Assembly: GCA_949294425.1 (NCBI GenBank)
Contig: CASFHJ010000153.1
Coordinates: forward strand, 1 to 10,020
Reading direction: 5' to 3'
DNA: 10,020 nucleotides
From: an uncultured Campylobacter sp.
Lineage (GTDB): Bacteria > Campylobacterota > Campylobacteria > Campylobacterales > Campylobacteraceae
In this document: positions 1 to 7,518 of the stretch, in pieces
How the letters are laid out: every line of letters begins with the position of its first letter
Position numbering within the stretch: position 1 is the stretch's first letter
Translations under genes and position numbers: made by a program
Notes under the pieces: model-generated
The model's input: only the letters and a program-made list of their open reading frames with translations
The model's database searches: none
What the model was told of the DNA's origin: nothing

Positions 1-622
1 AGCTTTAAATTTAGGATTTAACGCTTCTTTAAGTATGGATTCTTTAATGAATTTTTTAAGGCAAAGCGGAAAAACTACCATACTTTCAAACCCAAAGCTA
101 GTAGCACTTAATAACCAACAAGCTATCATTTCAGTAGGCGATACTATAAATTATCAAGTAAGAGAGAGTTCAAGAAGCACAGATACTGGCACCACGGTTG
201 CTGAAAGTTATAATAATTATTCTATCTTTGTTGGTATATTACTAAATATTTTGCCTGAAATTTCAGATAATGGAAAGATAATGCTTAGGATAAATCCTTC
301 CTTAAGCTCTTTTAAATACGCTCAGGATAATCAAAGACAAGAAGCTCCACGCGTCATAGCACCAGATACCATACAAAAAAAGCTTTCAACCGTAGTTCAA
401 ATGGAAAACAACCAAACCCTTGTTTTAGGAGGGCTGATAAGTCATAATGAGGCTAATGATGAAAGCTCTGTAAATTTTTTATCTAAAATACCTCTTTTAG
501 GCTATCTTTTTAAGGGTGATACTTCCATTTCAAGTGCTACAGAGATAGTTTTTGTAATAAGACCTATGATAGTTGTTGAGTTGCAAAATCCTAGCCTAAA
601 AGACCTAGGTTTTTCTATATGA
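1..622 (+). CDS. ctsD: Secretin, type II/IV-pilus-like outer-membrane channel (CtsD-like), 3' part
   Basis: The gene is cut by the left edge: the frame is open from base 2, so the ATG at 35 is internal and not the start. The visible 206 residues are the C-terminal secretin domain. They include the block SGKTTILSNPKLVALNNQQA (bases 68-127) followed by a VGD turn. A beta-rich segment with ILLNILPEISDNGKI follows, then the family hallmark VVQMENNQTLVLGGLISH and the closing KIPLLGYLF...EIVFVIRPMIV strands. Secretins form ring-shaped outer-membrane pores. In Campylobacter the homologue CtsD is needed for natural transformation, where the pore would let DNA or a pseudopilus pass. The gene overlaps ctsP by 4 nt (ATGA), which supports the CtsD call over a stand-alone PilQ, MshL or GspD. 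The secretin family is near certain; the symbol rests on neighbours and memory of the C. jejuni cluster. Confidence 0.85.
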   Translation, partial: ALNLGFNASLSMDSLMNFLRQSGKTTILSNPKLVALNNQQAIISVGDTINYQVRESSRSTDTGTTVAESYNNYSIFVGILLNILPEISDNGKIMLRINPSLSSFKYAQDNQRQEAPRVIAPDTIQKKLSTVVQMENNQTLVLGGLISHNEANDESSVNFLSKIPLLGYLFKGDTSISSATEIVFVIRPMIVVELQNPSLKDLGFSI

Positions 623-1293
623 GTGCCTTTATAGCCTTAAATTCTCAAGATCTTATCTTAAAGGAATTACAAGCTAGTATAAGGCATTTAGATAAGATGG
701 TTTTGCTTATAGGAAAAAGCGGTAGTGGAAAAAGCTTTTTGCTAGAGCATTTAGCTAAGACTTTGCCTTTGCATTTATTTTTAAAGCCCTTTTTCACCGA
801 GGAGGATTTTTGCCTCAGCCTTTCAAAAAGACTTTTTAATAAAAAATTAAGCTTCACTGAGCTTTACGAAGCTTTGGCTAGAAGTAATGAAAATTTTATT
901 TTGGTTTTTGATGAGCTTGGTCTTTATGATGAAAAGCTTTTAGAAAGGCTTAGATTTTTAAGTGAGCTTAAGAATTTACAGCTTATATTAAGCACACATA
1001 AAAAGCAAAGCTTGCTTAAAAAAGAATATTTTTCAAGCAGGATAAGTAAGGAGCTAGTTTTAAAGCTTGACTCAAAAGATCTACTTTTTTATGTGGAAAA
1101 AAAGCATGATGTTTTTCTTTCTAAGAGGGCTTTGAATTTTTTACTTAAAATTAGTTTTTTAAATTTAAGAATAGTTGATAAAATTTTAAAGAGCTTTAAG
1201 CAAATAAGGCTTTATTACAAAGACTCAGCCAAGAGCAAAAAGGATCTTTTTATCTTAAAACTTTCTGCCTTGCACCATGAGTTATTGAGGTAG
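619..1293 (+). CDS. ctsP: CtsP-like P-loop ATPase of the transformation system
   Basis: This 224-residue protein has a clear Walker A, GKSGSGKS at residues 32-39, a Walker B with hydrophobic strand and acidic pair, ILVFDEL at 94-100, and a following strand LILSTHKK at 122-129 that fits a sensor-1 position. The layout resembles the ExeA/GspA/MshM group of AAA-type ATPases that accompany secretins. It lacks the C-terminal peptidoglycan-binding part of ExeA. There is no signal peptide or membrane segment, so it should be cytoplasmic or peripheral at the inner membrane. In C. jejuni, CtsP is required for efficient DNA uptake and was reported to interact with a membrane partner. The start ATG lies inside the ctsD stop (ATGA at 619-622) with only a weak AGG upstream, so translation is probably coupled. 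The C-terminal 60 residues are Lys-rich and of unclear function. Confidence 0.8.
   Translation: MSAFIALNSQDLILKELQASIRHLDKMVLLIGKSGSGKSFLLEHLAKTLPLHLFLKPFFTEEDFCLSLSKRLFNKKLSFTELYEALARSNENFILVFDELGLYDEKLLERLRFLSELKNLQLILSTHKKQSLLKKEYFSSRISKELVLKLDSKDLLFYVEKKHDVFLSKRALNFLLKISFLNLRIVDKILKSFKQIRLYYKDSAKSKKDLFILKLSALHHELLR
1287..1290 (+). promoter_or_regulatory. Ribosome binding site of the interrupted gene
   Basis: GAGG lies 5 nt before the ATG at 1296, inside the last codons of ctsP. It supports 1296 as the original start, upstream of the TAA, rather than the GTG at 1641. Confidence 0.6.
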
Positions 1294-1295
1294 CT

Positions 1296-1844
1296 ATGAA
1301 CGAAACTATTCTAAAAAAATTAGAGCAAGGGTATCAAATTTATCTGTTTTAAGTCTTTTTAAAACTAAGTTTTTTTATCTTTTTCCTTGCTTTTGTAGCC
1401 TTTGCTATTTATTTTTTCTTAAAATTTTATCAAAAACAAGAGCTAAATTTAGCCCTAGCCTTAAATGAAAAAAAAGAGCTTACAAAAAAATTAGAAGAAG
1501 CTAAGATAAGAGAGCAAAAAGCACAATTTTTACAGCAAAAAAAGCCACAAGACTTAGAAAAAAAGAAGATTCAAATCACAAGCCACAACATAAACGCTAC
1601 CTCATTAAATAAAAAATTTAATGAGGAACAAAGCTTTGAAGTGGCAATATCCTTAGCTAGATTTTATATGAGTAAAAAGGATTATAAAAATTCTATTTTT
1701 TGGTCTTTTAAGGCGAATTCTTTGGATAAGAATTCAAAAGAAAGCTGGATTCTTTTTGCGGAGGCAAAAAGGGCTTTGGGTTTAGAAAACGAGGCACAAA
1801 AAGTGCTTAAAACTTATAGCGATTTTTACGCCTTTGATGAATAA
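1296..1844 (+). pseudogene. Membrane-anchored TPR-like protein, frame interrupted by an in-frame TAA
   Basis: An ATG at 1296 with a well-placed GAGG (1287-1290) opens a frame 2 nt after ctsP. It runs 18 codons (MNETILKKLEQGYQIYLF) and stops at TAA 1350-1352. The same frame then stays open to the TAA at 1842-1844. The part after the stop encodes a strong transmembrane helix (about FFIFFLAFVAFAIYFFLKFY), a charged coiled-coil-like stretch rich in Lys, Glu and Gln, and a TPR-like pair of helices (SLARFYMSKKDYKNSIFWSFKA...WILFAEAKRALGLENEAQKVL). No ATG, GTG or TTG follows the stop until GTG 1641, which would leave only the TPR-like end without the membrane anchor. One substitution (for example CAA to TAA) explains the break, with no frameshift. 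The position matches the small membrane protein gene between ctsP and ctsE in C. jejuni (Cj1472c, from memory). A sequencing error or readthrough remains possible. Confidence 0.72.
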
Positions 1845-1846
1845 AT

Positions 1847-1852
1847 AAGGAG
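1847..1852 (+). promoter_or_regulatory. Ribosome binding site of the AI-2E family gene
   Basis: AAGGAG sits 5 nt upstream of ATG 1858 in the 13-nt gap after the interrupted gene. It is a near-consensus site and fixes the start. Confidence 0.75.
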
Positions 1853-1857
1853 CTAAG

Positions 1858-2901
1858 ATGCAAAATGGTAGGTTTTTTTTCATGTTTTTTATCTTGGTTG
1901 TGCTTTGTCTTATCCTCTATCTTTTTAAGGATTTTTTGCTAGTTATATCCATAGGTTGCTTAATGGCTGTTGCGACCTCAAATATCAATGTGTATTTTTT
2001 AAAAAAATTTAAGAGCAAAAAAATCCTAGCAGCCACTTTTACTACTACTATAGTTTCTTTGTTTTTGATATTACCTTTTTTATATGCTCTTATAAAGCTT
2101 GGTGCAAGTCTTAAGAATTTTGATTACTCCCTTATAACAAATACTATTGATTTCATAAAAAATTATCATATAGATTTGCCTGAGTCCTTGGATTTCTTAG
2201 AGCCTAGAATAAGAGAATTTTTAGCCAGTCTTGATCTAAGTGCCATATCAAGAAATGCCTTTACCTTTTTTAGCAATTTCACAAAAACAGCGGCTGAGGT
2301 GCTTACTGATGTAGCGCTTATTTGTGTGTTTTACTTTTTTGCAAATTTATACGGCACAGAGCTTGTGCTTTATATAAAATCCATAATTCCCATAGATAAA
2401 AAAGAGCTAGATGAGGTGCTTTCTGAGGTCGCTAATGTAATGTCTGTGGTGCTTTATTCCATGATCTTAGCCGCTATCTTGCAAGGAGTTCTTTTTGCTA
2501 TAATGCTTTCATTTTTTGGCTATGATATCTTGCTTTGGGCTATACTTTTTGCCTTTTCCTCTTTGATACCTGTTGTTGGCGGGGCTTTAATTTATGTGCC
2601 TTTAAGTATATATGAATTTGCCTCTAAAGACCTTTACGCAGCACTTTGGATATTGCTTTATTCTATGGTTGTTATCTCTTTTTTAGCAGATAACTTTGTA
2701 AAGCCTCTCATAATAAAATGGATAAATGAAAAATTAGTTACAAAACCTACAAAGATAAATGAGCTTTTGATCTTTTTAGCTATGTTAGCTGGGATTTCAA
2801 GTTTTGGATTTTGGGGCATTATACTAGGACCGGCTATACTTACCTTTTTCATATCCACGCTTAAGATGTATGTGATACTTAAGGAAAAAAACTTGCTTTA
2901 A
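1858..2901 (+). CDS. AI-2E/PerM family membrane transporter
   Basis: This 347-residue polytopic inner-membrane protein has the family's usual size and architecture. Two N-terminal helices lie at about residues 6-40, a helix at about 57-82, then a long amphipathic linker (about 85-145). A helix at about 146-165 and the diagnostic C-terminal block complete it: QGVLFAIMLSFFGYDILLW at 209-227, IPVVGGALIYVP at 237-248, ADNFVKPLI at 277-285, and SSFGFWGIILGPAI at 314-327. Members include TqsA (autoinducer-2 export), PerM, and Na+ or small-molecule exporters. The substrate cannot be read from sequence, so I give no symbol. AAGGAG at 1847-1852, 5 nt before the ATG, is the strongest ribosome site on this strand. 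It lies 13 nt after the interrupted gene, so co-transcription with the competence genes is likely but not shown. It occupies the place where C. jejuni has ctsE. Confidence 0.88.
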   Translation: MQNGRFFFMFFILVVLCLILYLFKDFLLVISIGCLMAVATSNINVYFLKKFKSKKILAATFTTTIVSLFLILPFLYALIKLGASLKNFDYSLITNTIDFIKNYHIDLPESLDFLEPRIREFLASLDLSAISRNAFTFFSNFTKTAAEVLTDVALICVFYFFANLYGTELVLYIKSIIPIDKKELDEVLSEVANVMSVVLYSMILAAILQGVLFAIMLSFFGYDILLWAILFAFSSLIPVVGGALIYVPLSIYEFASKDLYAALWILLYSMVVISFLADNFVKPLIIKWINEKLVTKPTKINELLIFLAMLAGISSFGFWGIILGPAILTFFISTLKMYVILKEKNLL

Positions 2902-2911
2902 TTTTTAAAAA
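2902..2911. other. Convergent junction between the two gene blocks
   Basis: Only 10 bp separate the stop codons of the AI-2E gene (plus) and purN (minus). The flanks hold A and T runs, and a loose pairing between the AAAAAA before it and the TTTTTT after it can be drawn, but the inner stem has mismatches. I do not call a terminator. Transcripts from the two sides may overlap at their 3' ends. Confidence 0.6.
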
Positions 2912-3490
2912 CTAGGCTTTTTTCTCAAAGATCTTCATTACAGCCTTAGGCAAAAGTTCATGCTCTAAGCCATGAATTTTTCTTTCAAAGTCCTCATAGC
3001 TCATATTTTCTTCTTTTTCAAAGGCTGCTTGGGCTATAATCTTTCCAGAGTCTAGCTCTTCATTTACAAAATGCACACTTACCCCAGCTACTTTCATGTC
3101 GCTTTGAAAGCTCTCTTTTATAGCGTTTGCACCCTTAAATAAAGGCAAAAGAGAGGGGTGTAAGTTTATAGCTCTTATCTTTTTTGTAAAAACAGGGCTT
3201 AAAATTCTCATAAAACCAGCTAAGATGGTTAAATCTGCCCCGCTTTTTTGAATTTCTTTTACTAAGATAGAGTCAAAATCCTCTCTATTTTCATAGTCTT
3301 TATGCTCTATTATTAGGCTTTGAAGTCCAAATTTTAAGGCTCTTTGTATGCCAAAGGCTTCTTTTTTATTTGTTATACAAAGCACCACCTCATAAGAAAG
3401 TCCGTTTATGGTTTTTTTGTGAAGTTTTTCTAATATATTTTCTAGGTTGCTTCCATTTCCACTGAAAAGCACGGCAAGTTTTATAAGCAT
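2912..3490 (-). CDS. purN: Phosphoribosylglycinamide formyltransferase
   Basis: PurN transfers a formyl group from 10-formyltetrahydrofolate to glycinamide ribonucleotide, the third step of purine synthesis, in the cytoplasm. The 192 residues match the family length. The N-terminal phosphate-binding loop is FSGNGSN at 9-15, followed by GFMRILS at 92-98. The catalytic triad is present as N109 and H111 in INLHPSLLPLFKG and D147 in EELDSG. The spacing (2 and 36 residues) is the same as in the E. coli enzyme's Asn106, His108 and Asp144. The start ATG lies within the end of nnr, giving a 10-nt overlap. AAGG 7 nt upstream serves as ribosome site. It is the last gene of the minus-strand block. A PurU-type deformylase is unlikely because there is no N-terminal ACT domain. 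Confidence 0.95.
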   Translation of the reverse strand: MLIKLAVLFSGNGSNLENILEKLHKKTINGLSYEVVLCITNKKEAFGIQRALKFGLQSLIIEHKDYENREDFDSILVKEIQKSGADLTILAGFMRILSPVFTKKIRAINLHPSLLPLFKGANAIKESFQSDMKVAGVSVHFVNEELDSGKIIAQAAFEKEENMSYEDFERKIHGLEHELLPKAVMKIFEKKA

Positions 3491-4839
3491 TTTAAAGCCT
3501 TTATTAGTTTCATCGCATCAAAGCTATTTTTATTAAATTTATATCTTTTAGCCACTAAAGAATGTGCTAAGACAGCATTTTTAGCCGCCTCTAAGGCAGG
3601 AAAGTTAGCAGCTATTAAAGCAGCTATCATACCAGCTAAAACATCGCCGCTTCCACCCTTTGCTAGGGCTTCATTCCCTAAATTTACTACAAAAAGCTTA
3701 TCTTTTTGAATGATTATAGTGTTTGCACCCTTTAGCACCAAGACGCAGTTGATGTGACTACACAGCTTTTTTGCGTAAAAAAACCTATCTTTAAAAAGCT
3801 CCTCTGTGCTAAGCTCTGCATTTAAAACAATTTTATAAAGTCTCGTAAACTCCTTTGGGTGAGGCGTTATAACAAGATCCTCTCTTTTTAAATGAGGCAG
3901 TATATCCCTACTTAAAAAGCAGTTTGCATCAAGCACTAAAGGTTTTTTAAAGGCTATATCGCTTTTTAAAAAGCTTAAATCCTCAAGCCCCATGCCAGCA
4001 CAAAAAACATTAGCCCTTTCATCTATGCTTTGCTTAGACATTATAAGAGGCGAAAAGCTATCCTCTCCAAGCAAGGCTACAAGTCCGGCTCCAAAATTTA
4101 AAGCTGCTAAAGCAGCTAAAGAACCAGCACTCTTGCTACCTAAAACAAATACATATCCGTAATCTCCTTTATTTGAGACCTTTTTTCTTTGTATGAGTTT
4201 TAAATCCTTTTTCTCTAGCAAAAAAGCAGTGGCATTTTGATTAAAGTTCTTATGGCTTATGCCAAGTTTTGCTAGCTTAATCTTTCCTACATGGCTTTTT
4301 GCAAAGTCTTGCAGTAAAGCTTCTTTTAAGGCACCCATGCAAATGGTAAGATCAGCCTTAAAGCAGGGCAAAAAGCCTAAATTTGTAGGTATATCACAGG
4401 CTATTTTTATAGCCTTGCTTTTGTTTGCCTTTTTTAAAAGCAGGACGGTTTTTTCATCTACTTCTTTGTTTAGACCGCTACCAAAGATACAATCCACAAT
4501 GAGGTCAAAGTTCTTAAAATTAGGCTCTTTTTCTAAGAATTTAAAGCCATAATTTAGTAAAATTTGCTCTTGCTTTTTAAAAAGCTCACTCTCCTTAAAG
4601 CCTAACTTGTAAGCATAGCATTTTTTAAGCTGTCTTATGGCTACAAGTCCGTCTGCTGCGTTGTTTCCTCCTCCAAGTAAGAATAAAATTCTAGCCTTTT
4701 TAGCTTTTAGTTTTTTTGCTTGTTTTTTTATATTTTTTGCTAGGGCTATACCGGCATTTTCCATGAGTAAAAGCTCATCAAGCCCCTTATTTATAGCTCT
4801 TAAATCAAGCTCTTTTGGGTTTTTACAAAGCGCTTTCAT
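3481..4839 (-). CDS. nnr: Bifunctional NAD(P)H-hydrate epimerase and ADP-dependent dehydratase
   Basis: Nnr repairs damaged NADH and NADPH hydrates: the N-terminal domain interconverts the R and S forms, and the C-terminal kinase-fold domain dehydrates the S form using ADP. From the first ATG at 4845 (454 residues; subtract 2 for the chosen start), the epimerase domain shows LLMENAG at 26-32, GGGNNAADGL at 58-67 and DCIFGSGL at 118-125. The dehydratase domain shows KGDYG at 226-230, VLDAN at 304-308, VITPHPKEF at 325-333, VLKGANT at 370-376 and GGSGDVLAG at 397-405 with catalytic D401. I chose ATG 4839 because GGAG at 4847-4850 is 7 nt away, against 1 nt for ATG 4845. The usual GNNGGDG is GNNAADG here. 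It overlaps rmuC by 17 nt and purN by 10 nt. Length fits the fused bacterial form. Confidence 0.92.
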   Translation of the reverse strand: MKALCKNPKELDLRAINKGLDELLLMENAGIALAKNIKKQAKKLKAKKARILFLLGGGNNAADGLVAIRQLKKCYAYKLGFKESELFKKQEQILLNYGFKFLEKEPNFKNFDLIVDCIFGSGLNKEVDEKTVLLLKKANKSKAIKIACDIPTNLGFLPCFKADLTICMGALKEALLQDFAKSHVGKIKLAKLGISHKNFNQNATAFLLEKKDLKLIQRKKVSNKGDYGYVFVLGSKSAGSLAALAALNFGAGLVALLGEDSFSPLIMSKQSIDERANVFCAGMGLEDLSFLKSDIAFKKPLVLDANCFLSRDILPHLKREDLVITPHPKEFTRLYKIVLNAELSTEELFKDRFFYAKKLCSHINCVLVLKGANTIIIQKDKLFVVNLGNEALAKGGSGDVLAGMIAALIAANFPALEAAKNAVLAHSLVAKRYKFNKNSFDAMKLIKALKCL

Positions 4840-6016
4840 TCTCATACTCCAAGGCTATTTGCTTACTTGTTTTTGCACCAAGTTCTTTTAGTTTTTCAAA
4901 TTTAGAACTTAAATTTCCTCTACCATTTATAAGCTTATTTTCCATTTTTTCTATATTATTCTCAAGTGCATTTATACCAGCTTTTAGTTTTTTAAAATCC
5001 TCTGTAAAAGAAACAAATTTATCATAAAATAGACCCAGCTCATCAAAGGCTTTGAGTATGTTTTCATTGCTTTGTATGTGCCTCCAAGAAATGTTTATGG
5101 TATTTAATGCCATGAAAAGTGTATGAGGGCTTGTTAGATAAATCTTTTTATTATAAGCGTATTGATAGATATTTGGCATGGCGTCTAAGGCTAGATCTAG
5201 TATGTTTTGATAGGGCAAAAAAAGCAAGACAAAGTCGTAAGTGTAGGCATTGTAGGCATTGTAGGGCTTTTTGCTTAGCTCATCAATTCTATCTTTTAAA
5301 TTATTAGCTATGTTTAAGGCTAGTTCCTTGCTATCTTCTTCTAGGCTAAAATCACTAGGCAAAGAAAATTTAGAATCTATAATGATGTTTTTTTGCCTGT
5401 CTAAAAAAACTACCGCATCTAGGTAGTAATCCTTGCCCTCTTTTTTGAAATGCACCTGAGTTTTATACTGCTCATCTTTTTTTAAGCCACTAGATTCTAA
5501 GACAGACTTTAGCTGAAGTTCTGCAAAATTTCCCCTTATTTTTTTATCGCCCTTTAAAATTTTGGCTAATTTTTGTGCGTCATCAGCTATTTTCTGGCTA
5601 TAAGAGAACATATTTTTAATGCTACTTTGTATGCTAAGCTCATTTTGACTTAGTCTTTCATTATAAGCCTTTATCTTTTCATTTATGGGCTTAAAAATTT
5701 CGTTTAGTATCTTTTTTGAACCCTCATTTAGTAAGCTATAGTTTGCATTTAGCAAATTTACAGAGTTTTTTTGTTGATATTTTTCAAGCTCTTCTTTTAG
5801 GTTTTTTAAATTTATATTTTGTTCTTCTTTTAGGAGTTTTATAAGCTCATTTTGCTCCTCTTTATTTTCTTTTTTCGCTTCCTCTAAGGCTTTTTTACTT
5901 TCTTTTAAGGCTTCTTTTAGGGCTAGGTTTTGATTTTTTACTATCTTATATTTTAAAAAAAAGTAGTTAAAAAGGGCAAAAAACAAAGCAAGAATAGCAT
6001 ATAAAAGCTCATTCAT
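4823..6016 (-). CDS. rmuC: RmuC-family membrane-anchored nuclease-fold protein
   Basis: The 397 residues begin with a transmembrane helix (about 4-22, LLYAILALFFALFNYFFL), then a long Lys/Glu-rich coiled coil (about 28-85), then the RmuC domain. The PD-(D/E)XK-type core is recognisable: E166 in GNFAELQL, D200 in YLDAVVFL, and D214 with K216 in IIIDSKFSL. Later family blocks are DFVLLFLPYQNIL at 261-273 and SPHTLFMALNTINISWRH at 296-313. In E. coli, RmuC limits recombination at inverted repeats and is thought to cut or process DNA structures. The activity here is inferred. The start ATG overlaps the comM stop (ATGA at 6016-6013), with AGGA 7 nt upstream. Following a branch-migration helicase gene fits a DNA-processing role. 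The C-terminal 60 residues are helical and charged. Confidence 0.88.
   Translation of the reverse strand: MNELLYAILALFFALFNYFFLKYKIVKNQNLALKEALKESKKALEEAKKENKEEQNELIKLLKEEQNINLKNLKEELEKYQQKNSVNLLNANYSLLNEGSKKILNEIFKPINEKIKAYNERLSQNELSIQSSIKNMFSYSQKIADDAQKLAKILKGDKKIRGNFAELQLKSVLESSGLKKDEQYKTQVHFKKEGKDYYLDAVVFLDRQKNIIIDSKFSLPSDFSLEEDSKELALNIANNLKDRIDELSKKPYNAYNAYTYDFVLLFLPYQNILDLALDAMPNIYQYAYNKKIYLTSPHTLFMALNTINISWRHIQSNENILKAFDELGLFYDKFVSFTEDFKKLKAGINALENNIEKMENKLINGRGNLSSKFEKLKELGAKTSKQIALEYENESAL
4847..4850 (-). promoter_or_regulatory. Ribosome binding site that selects the nnr start
   Basis: GGAG on the minus strand, inside the end of rmuC, is 7 nt from ATG 4839 but only 1 nt from the in-frame ATG at 4845. 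The second ATG is therefore the better start, shortening the protein by two residues. Confidence 0.65.
5243..5265. repeat. 9-bp tandem duplication inside rmuC
   Basis: GTAGGCATT occurs twice in a row (5243-5251, 5252-5260) followed by a partial third copy GTAGG (5261-5265). The unit is in frame and encodes a repeated Asn-Ala-Tyr (residues about 253-258), so copy change would lengthen or shorten RmuC by three residues without a frameshift. Confidence 0.8.
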
Positions 6017-7518
6017 TGTCTTATCCTAAAAGAAAGTGCATCTAAGATATGCTCTTTTTCTATAAGCTCACTACAAGCCAAATCTGCACAGCTTCTTGCT
6101 ACTTTTAAGGTTTTGTTTATAGCTCTTTGAGAGAGTTGAAATTTAGTAAGTGCAGAGTCTAAAAGCTCCTTAGCCTTAGGGCTTAGTATGCAAATTTTGC
6201 TTATATCTTCATCTTTTAGCTTTGCGTTAAATTCTTTTTGTCCTCTTTTTTTTTGAAAGATAAAAGCTTTTAAAACCTTTTCGTAAGCTTCTTTAGAGCT
6301 TATGCTGCTTTTATCATCTCTTTTGCTTTCTTGCATTGCCACGTATAAATCTATCCTATCTAGTATGGGCTGTGAAATTTTTTGCTTGTATCTTTTTATT
6401 TCAATCTCGTTACACCTGCAAGTAAGTTTTGTTGAAAATAAATTTCCGCAAGGACAAGGGTTTTGTGCGGCTACAAAGATAAATTTGGTATCATAAAGTA
6501 TCTTAGAATTTACCCTTGAAACTAGGATTTGATTATCTTCAAGTGGCTCTCTTAGGCTTTCTATTATGGTTTTGCTAAAATGAGGAAATTCATCAAAAAA
6601 AAGCACTCCTCCGTTTGCTAAAGCCACCTCTCCTATCTTTGCCGTCTTTGTTCCGCCTCCAAAGATACTAGCTTTGGTGCTTGTGTGATGGGGATTTCTA
6701 AAGGATCTAAGACTTGAAAACTCACTATCTTTAGAATTTAAAGACTGATAAGCACTGGCTTTTAAAATTTCATCTAGGCTTTGAGGAGGCATTATGTAAA
6801 CAAGTCTTTTAGCACACATGCTCTTTCCGCTACCAGCACAGCCTTCAAATAAGATATTATGCATACCAAGGGCTGATATTATACAAGCTTGTTTAGCCCT
6901 TTCTTGACCCTTTACATCTTTGAAGTCATACTCAAAATTCGTATTTTGCACAAAGATTTCATCATTTATTATTAGAGGATTTTCAAAAAGAGGGTGTATG
7001 CCTGAAATCTTGAATTTTTCATAGTTTTTCTTGCTAAAAAACTCTACCGCCTCATCTAAGTTTTCAACAGCAAAGAATTCTATGCCCGGTATCATAGAAG
7101 CTTTATTTGCTAAGGCTTTGGGTATTAAAATTCTAGCTTTTTTTAGCTTTGTTGATAGAAATAAAAGCAGGGAAAAAAGCTCTGCCGTGCTTTTTACAAG
7201 TCCATCAAGTCCAAGTTCTCCAAAGACGAAAAAATCCTCAAGCTCCTCTTTTTGAAGTATTATTAAAAGCGCTATGGCAAGGTCAAAATGAGAGCCTGAC
7301 TTAGGTATGCCAGAGGGACTTAAATTTATGGTGATTTTTTGTGCAGGAAAGGAGAAATTTTTGCTTATTAGAGTTGCTTTTATGCGTTCTGTGCTTTCTT
7401 TTATAGATGTGCTTGCAAGTCCTACTATGCTAAAGCCGGGTAAGCCTCTTGTAAAGGTGCTTTCTACGTCTATAATGCTTAACTCATCTGCTAAATTCGC
7501 ACATCTTAGCTTTGTCAT
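6013..7518 (-). CDS. comM: ComM/YifB-type AAA+ helicase (Mg-chelatase-like)
   Basis: The 501 residues show the three-part ComM layout. The N-terminal ChlI/Lon-like domain (about 1-165) carries TRGLPGFSIVGL at 23-34 and NLSPSGIPKSGSHFDLAIAL at 65-84. The AAA+ core (about 195-395) has Walker A GCAGSGKS at 226-233, FRNPHHTSTKASIFGGG at 273-289, Walker B VLFFDEFPHF at 305-314, sensor Asn353 and a likely arginine finger R388 in LDRID. The cysteines C355, C357, C367 and C369 (CPCG...CRC) form the usual metal-binding pattern. A C-terminal Mg_chelatase_C helical domain follows. In Vibrio and Haemophilus, ComM is a hexameric branch-migration helicase that helps integrate incoming DNA during transformation. 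The same role here is inference, strengthened by ctsD and ctsP in this window. ATGA overlaps join it to def (7518-7515) and rmuC. Despite the family name, it is not a magnesium chelatase. Confidence 0.92.
   Translation of the reverse strand: MTKLRCANLADELSIIDVESTFTRGLPGFSIVGLASTSIKESTERIKATLISKNFSFPAQKITINLSPSGIPKSGSHFDLAIALLIILQKEELEDFFVFGELGLDGLVKSTAELFSLLLFLSTKLKKARILIPKALANKASMIPGIEFFAVENLDEAVEFFSKKNYEKFKISGIHPLFENPLIINDEIFVQNTNFEYDFKDVKGQERAKQACIISALGMHNILFEGCAGSGKSMCAKRLVYIMPPQSLDEILKASAYQSLNSKDSEFSSLRSFRNPHHTSTKASIFGGGTKTAKIGEVALANGGVLFFDEFPHFSKTIIESLREPLEDNQILVSRVNSKILYDTKFIFVAAQNPCPCGNLFSTKLTCRCNEIEIKRYKQKISQPILDRIDLYVAMQESKRDDKSSISSKEAYEKVLKAFIFQKKRGQKEFNAKLKDEDISKICILSPKAKELLDSALTKFQLSQRAINKTLKVARSCADLACSELIEKEHILDALSFRIRQ

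Noticed and set aside
1715..1735. Two GAATTC sites 15 bp apart, matching the RAATTY motif methylated in Campylobacter transformation
   Set aside because: RAATTY is frequent by chance in AT-rich DNA, and two sites do not indicate an uptake signal.
1641..1844. Stand-alone 67-residue gene from GTG 1641
   Set aside because: No ribosome site precedes the GTG, and the frame continues upstream through a transmembrane helix to ATG 1296, so this is the tail of the interrupted gene.
2884..2935. Possible bidirectional terminator at the convergent junction
   Set aside because: The A6 and T6 runs can pair, but the inner stem is mismatched and there is no GC-rich core.
4102..4117. Perfect inverted repeat AGCTGC-TAAA-GCAGCT
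   Set aside because: It lies inside nnr and arises from repeated Ala-Ala-Leu codons (LAALAAL). A similar pattern near 3600-3640 has the same cause. There is no T run or junction to suggest a terminator.
4259..4891. Open plus-strand frames opposite nnr and rmuC
   Set aside because: They are antisense shadows of well-supported genes, with no ribosome sites or recognisable protein features.
6246..6254. Poly-T/A runs of 8-9 bases inside comM, and similar runs in the AI-2E gene (1873-1880), def (7830-7837) and the GGDEF-like gene (8372-8379)
   Set aside because: A/T runs of this length are expected in such AT-rich DNA and fall on Lys or Phe codons; all frames are intact.
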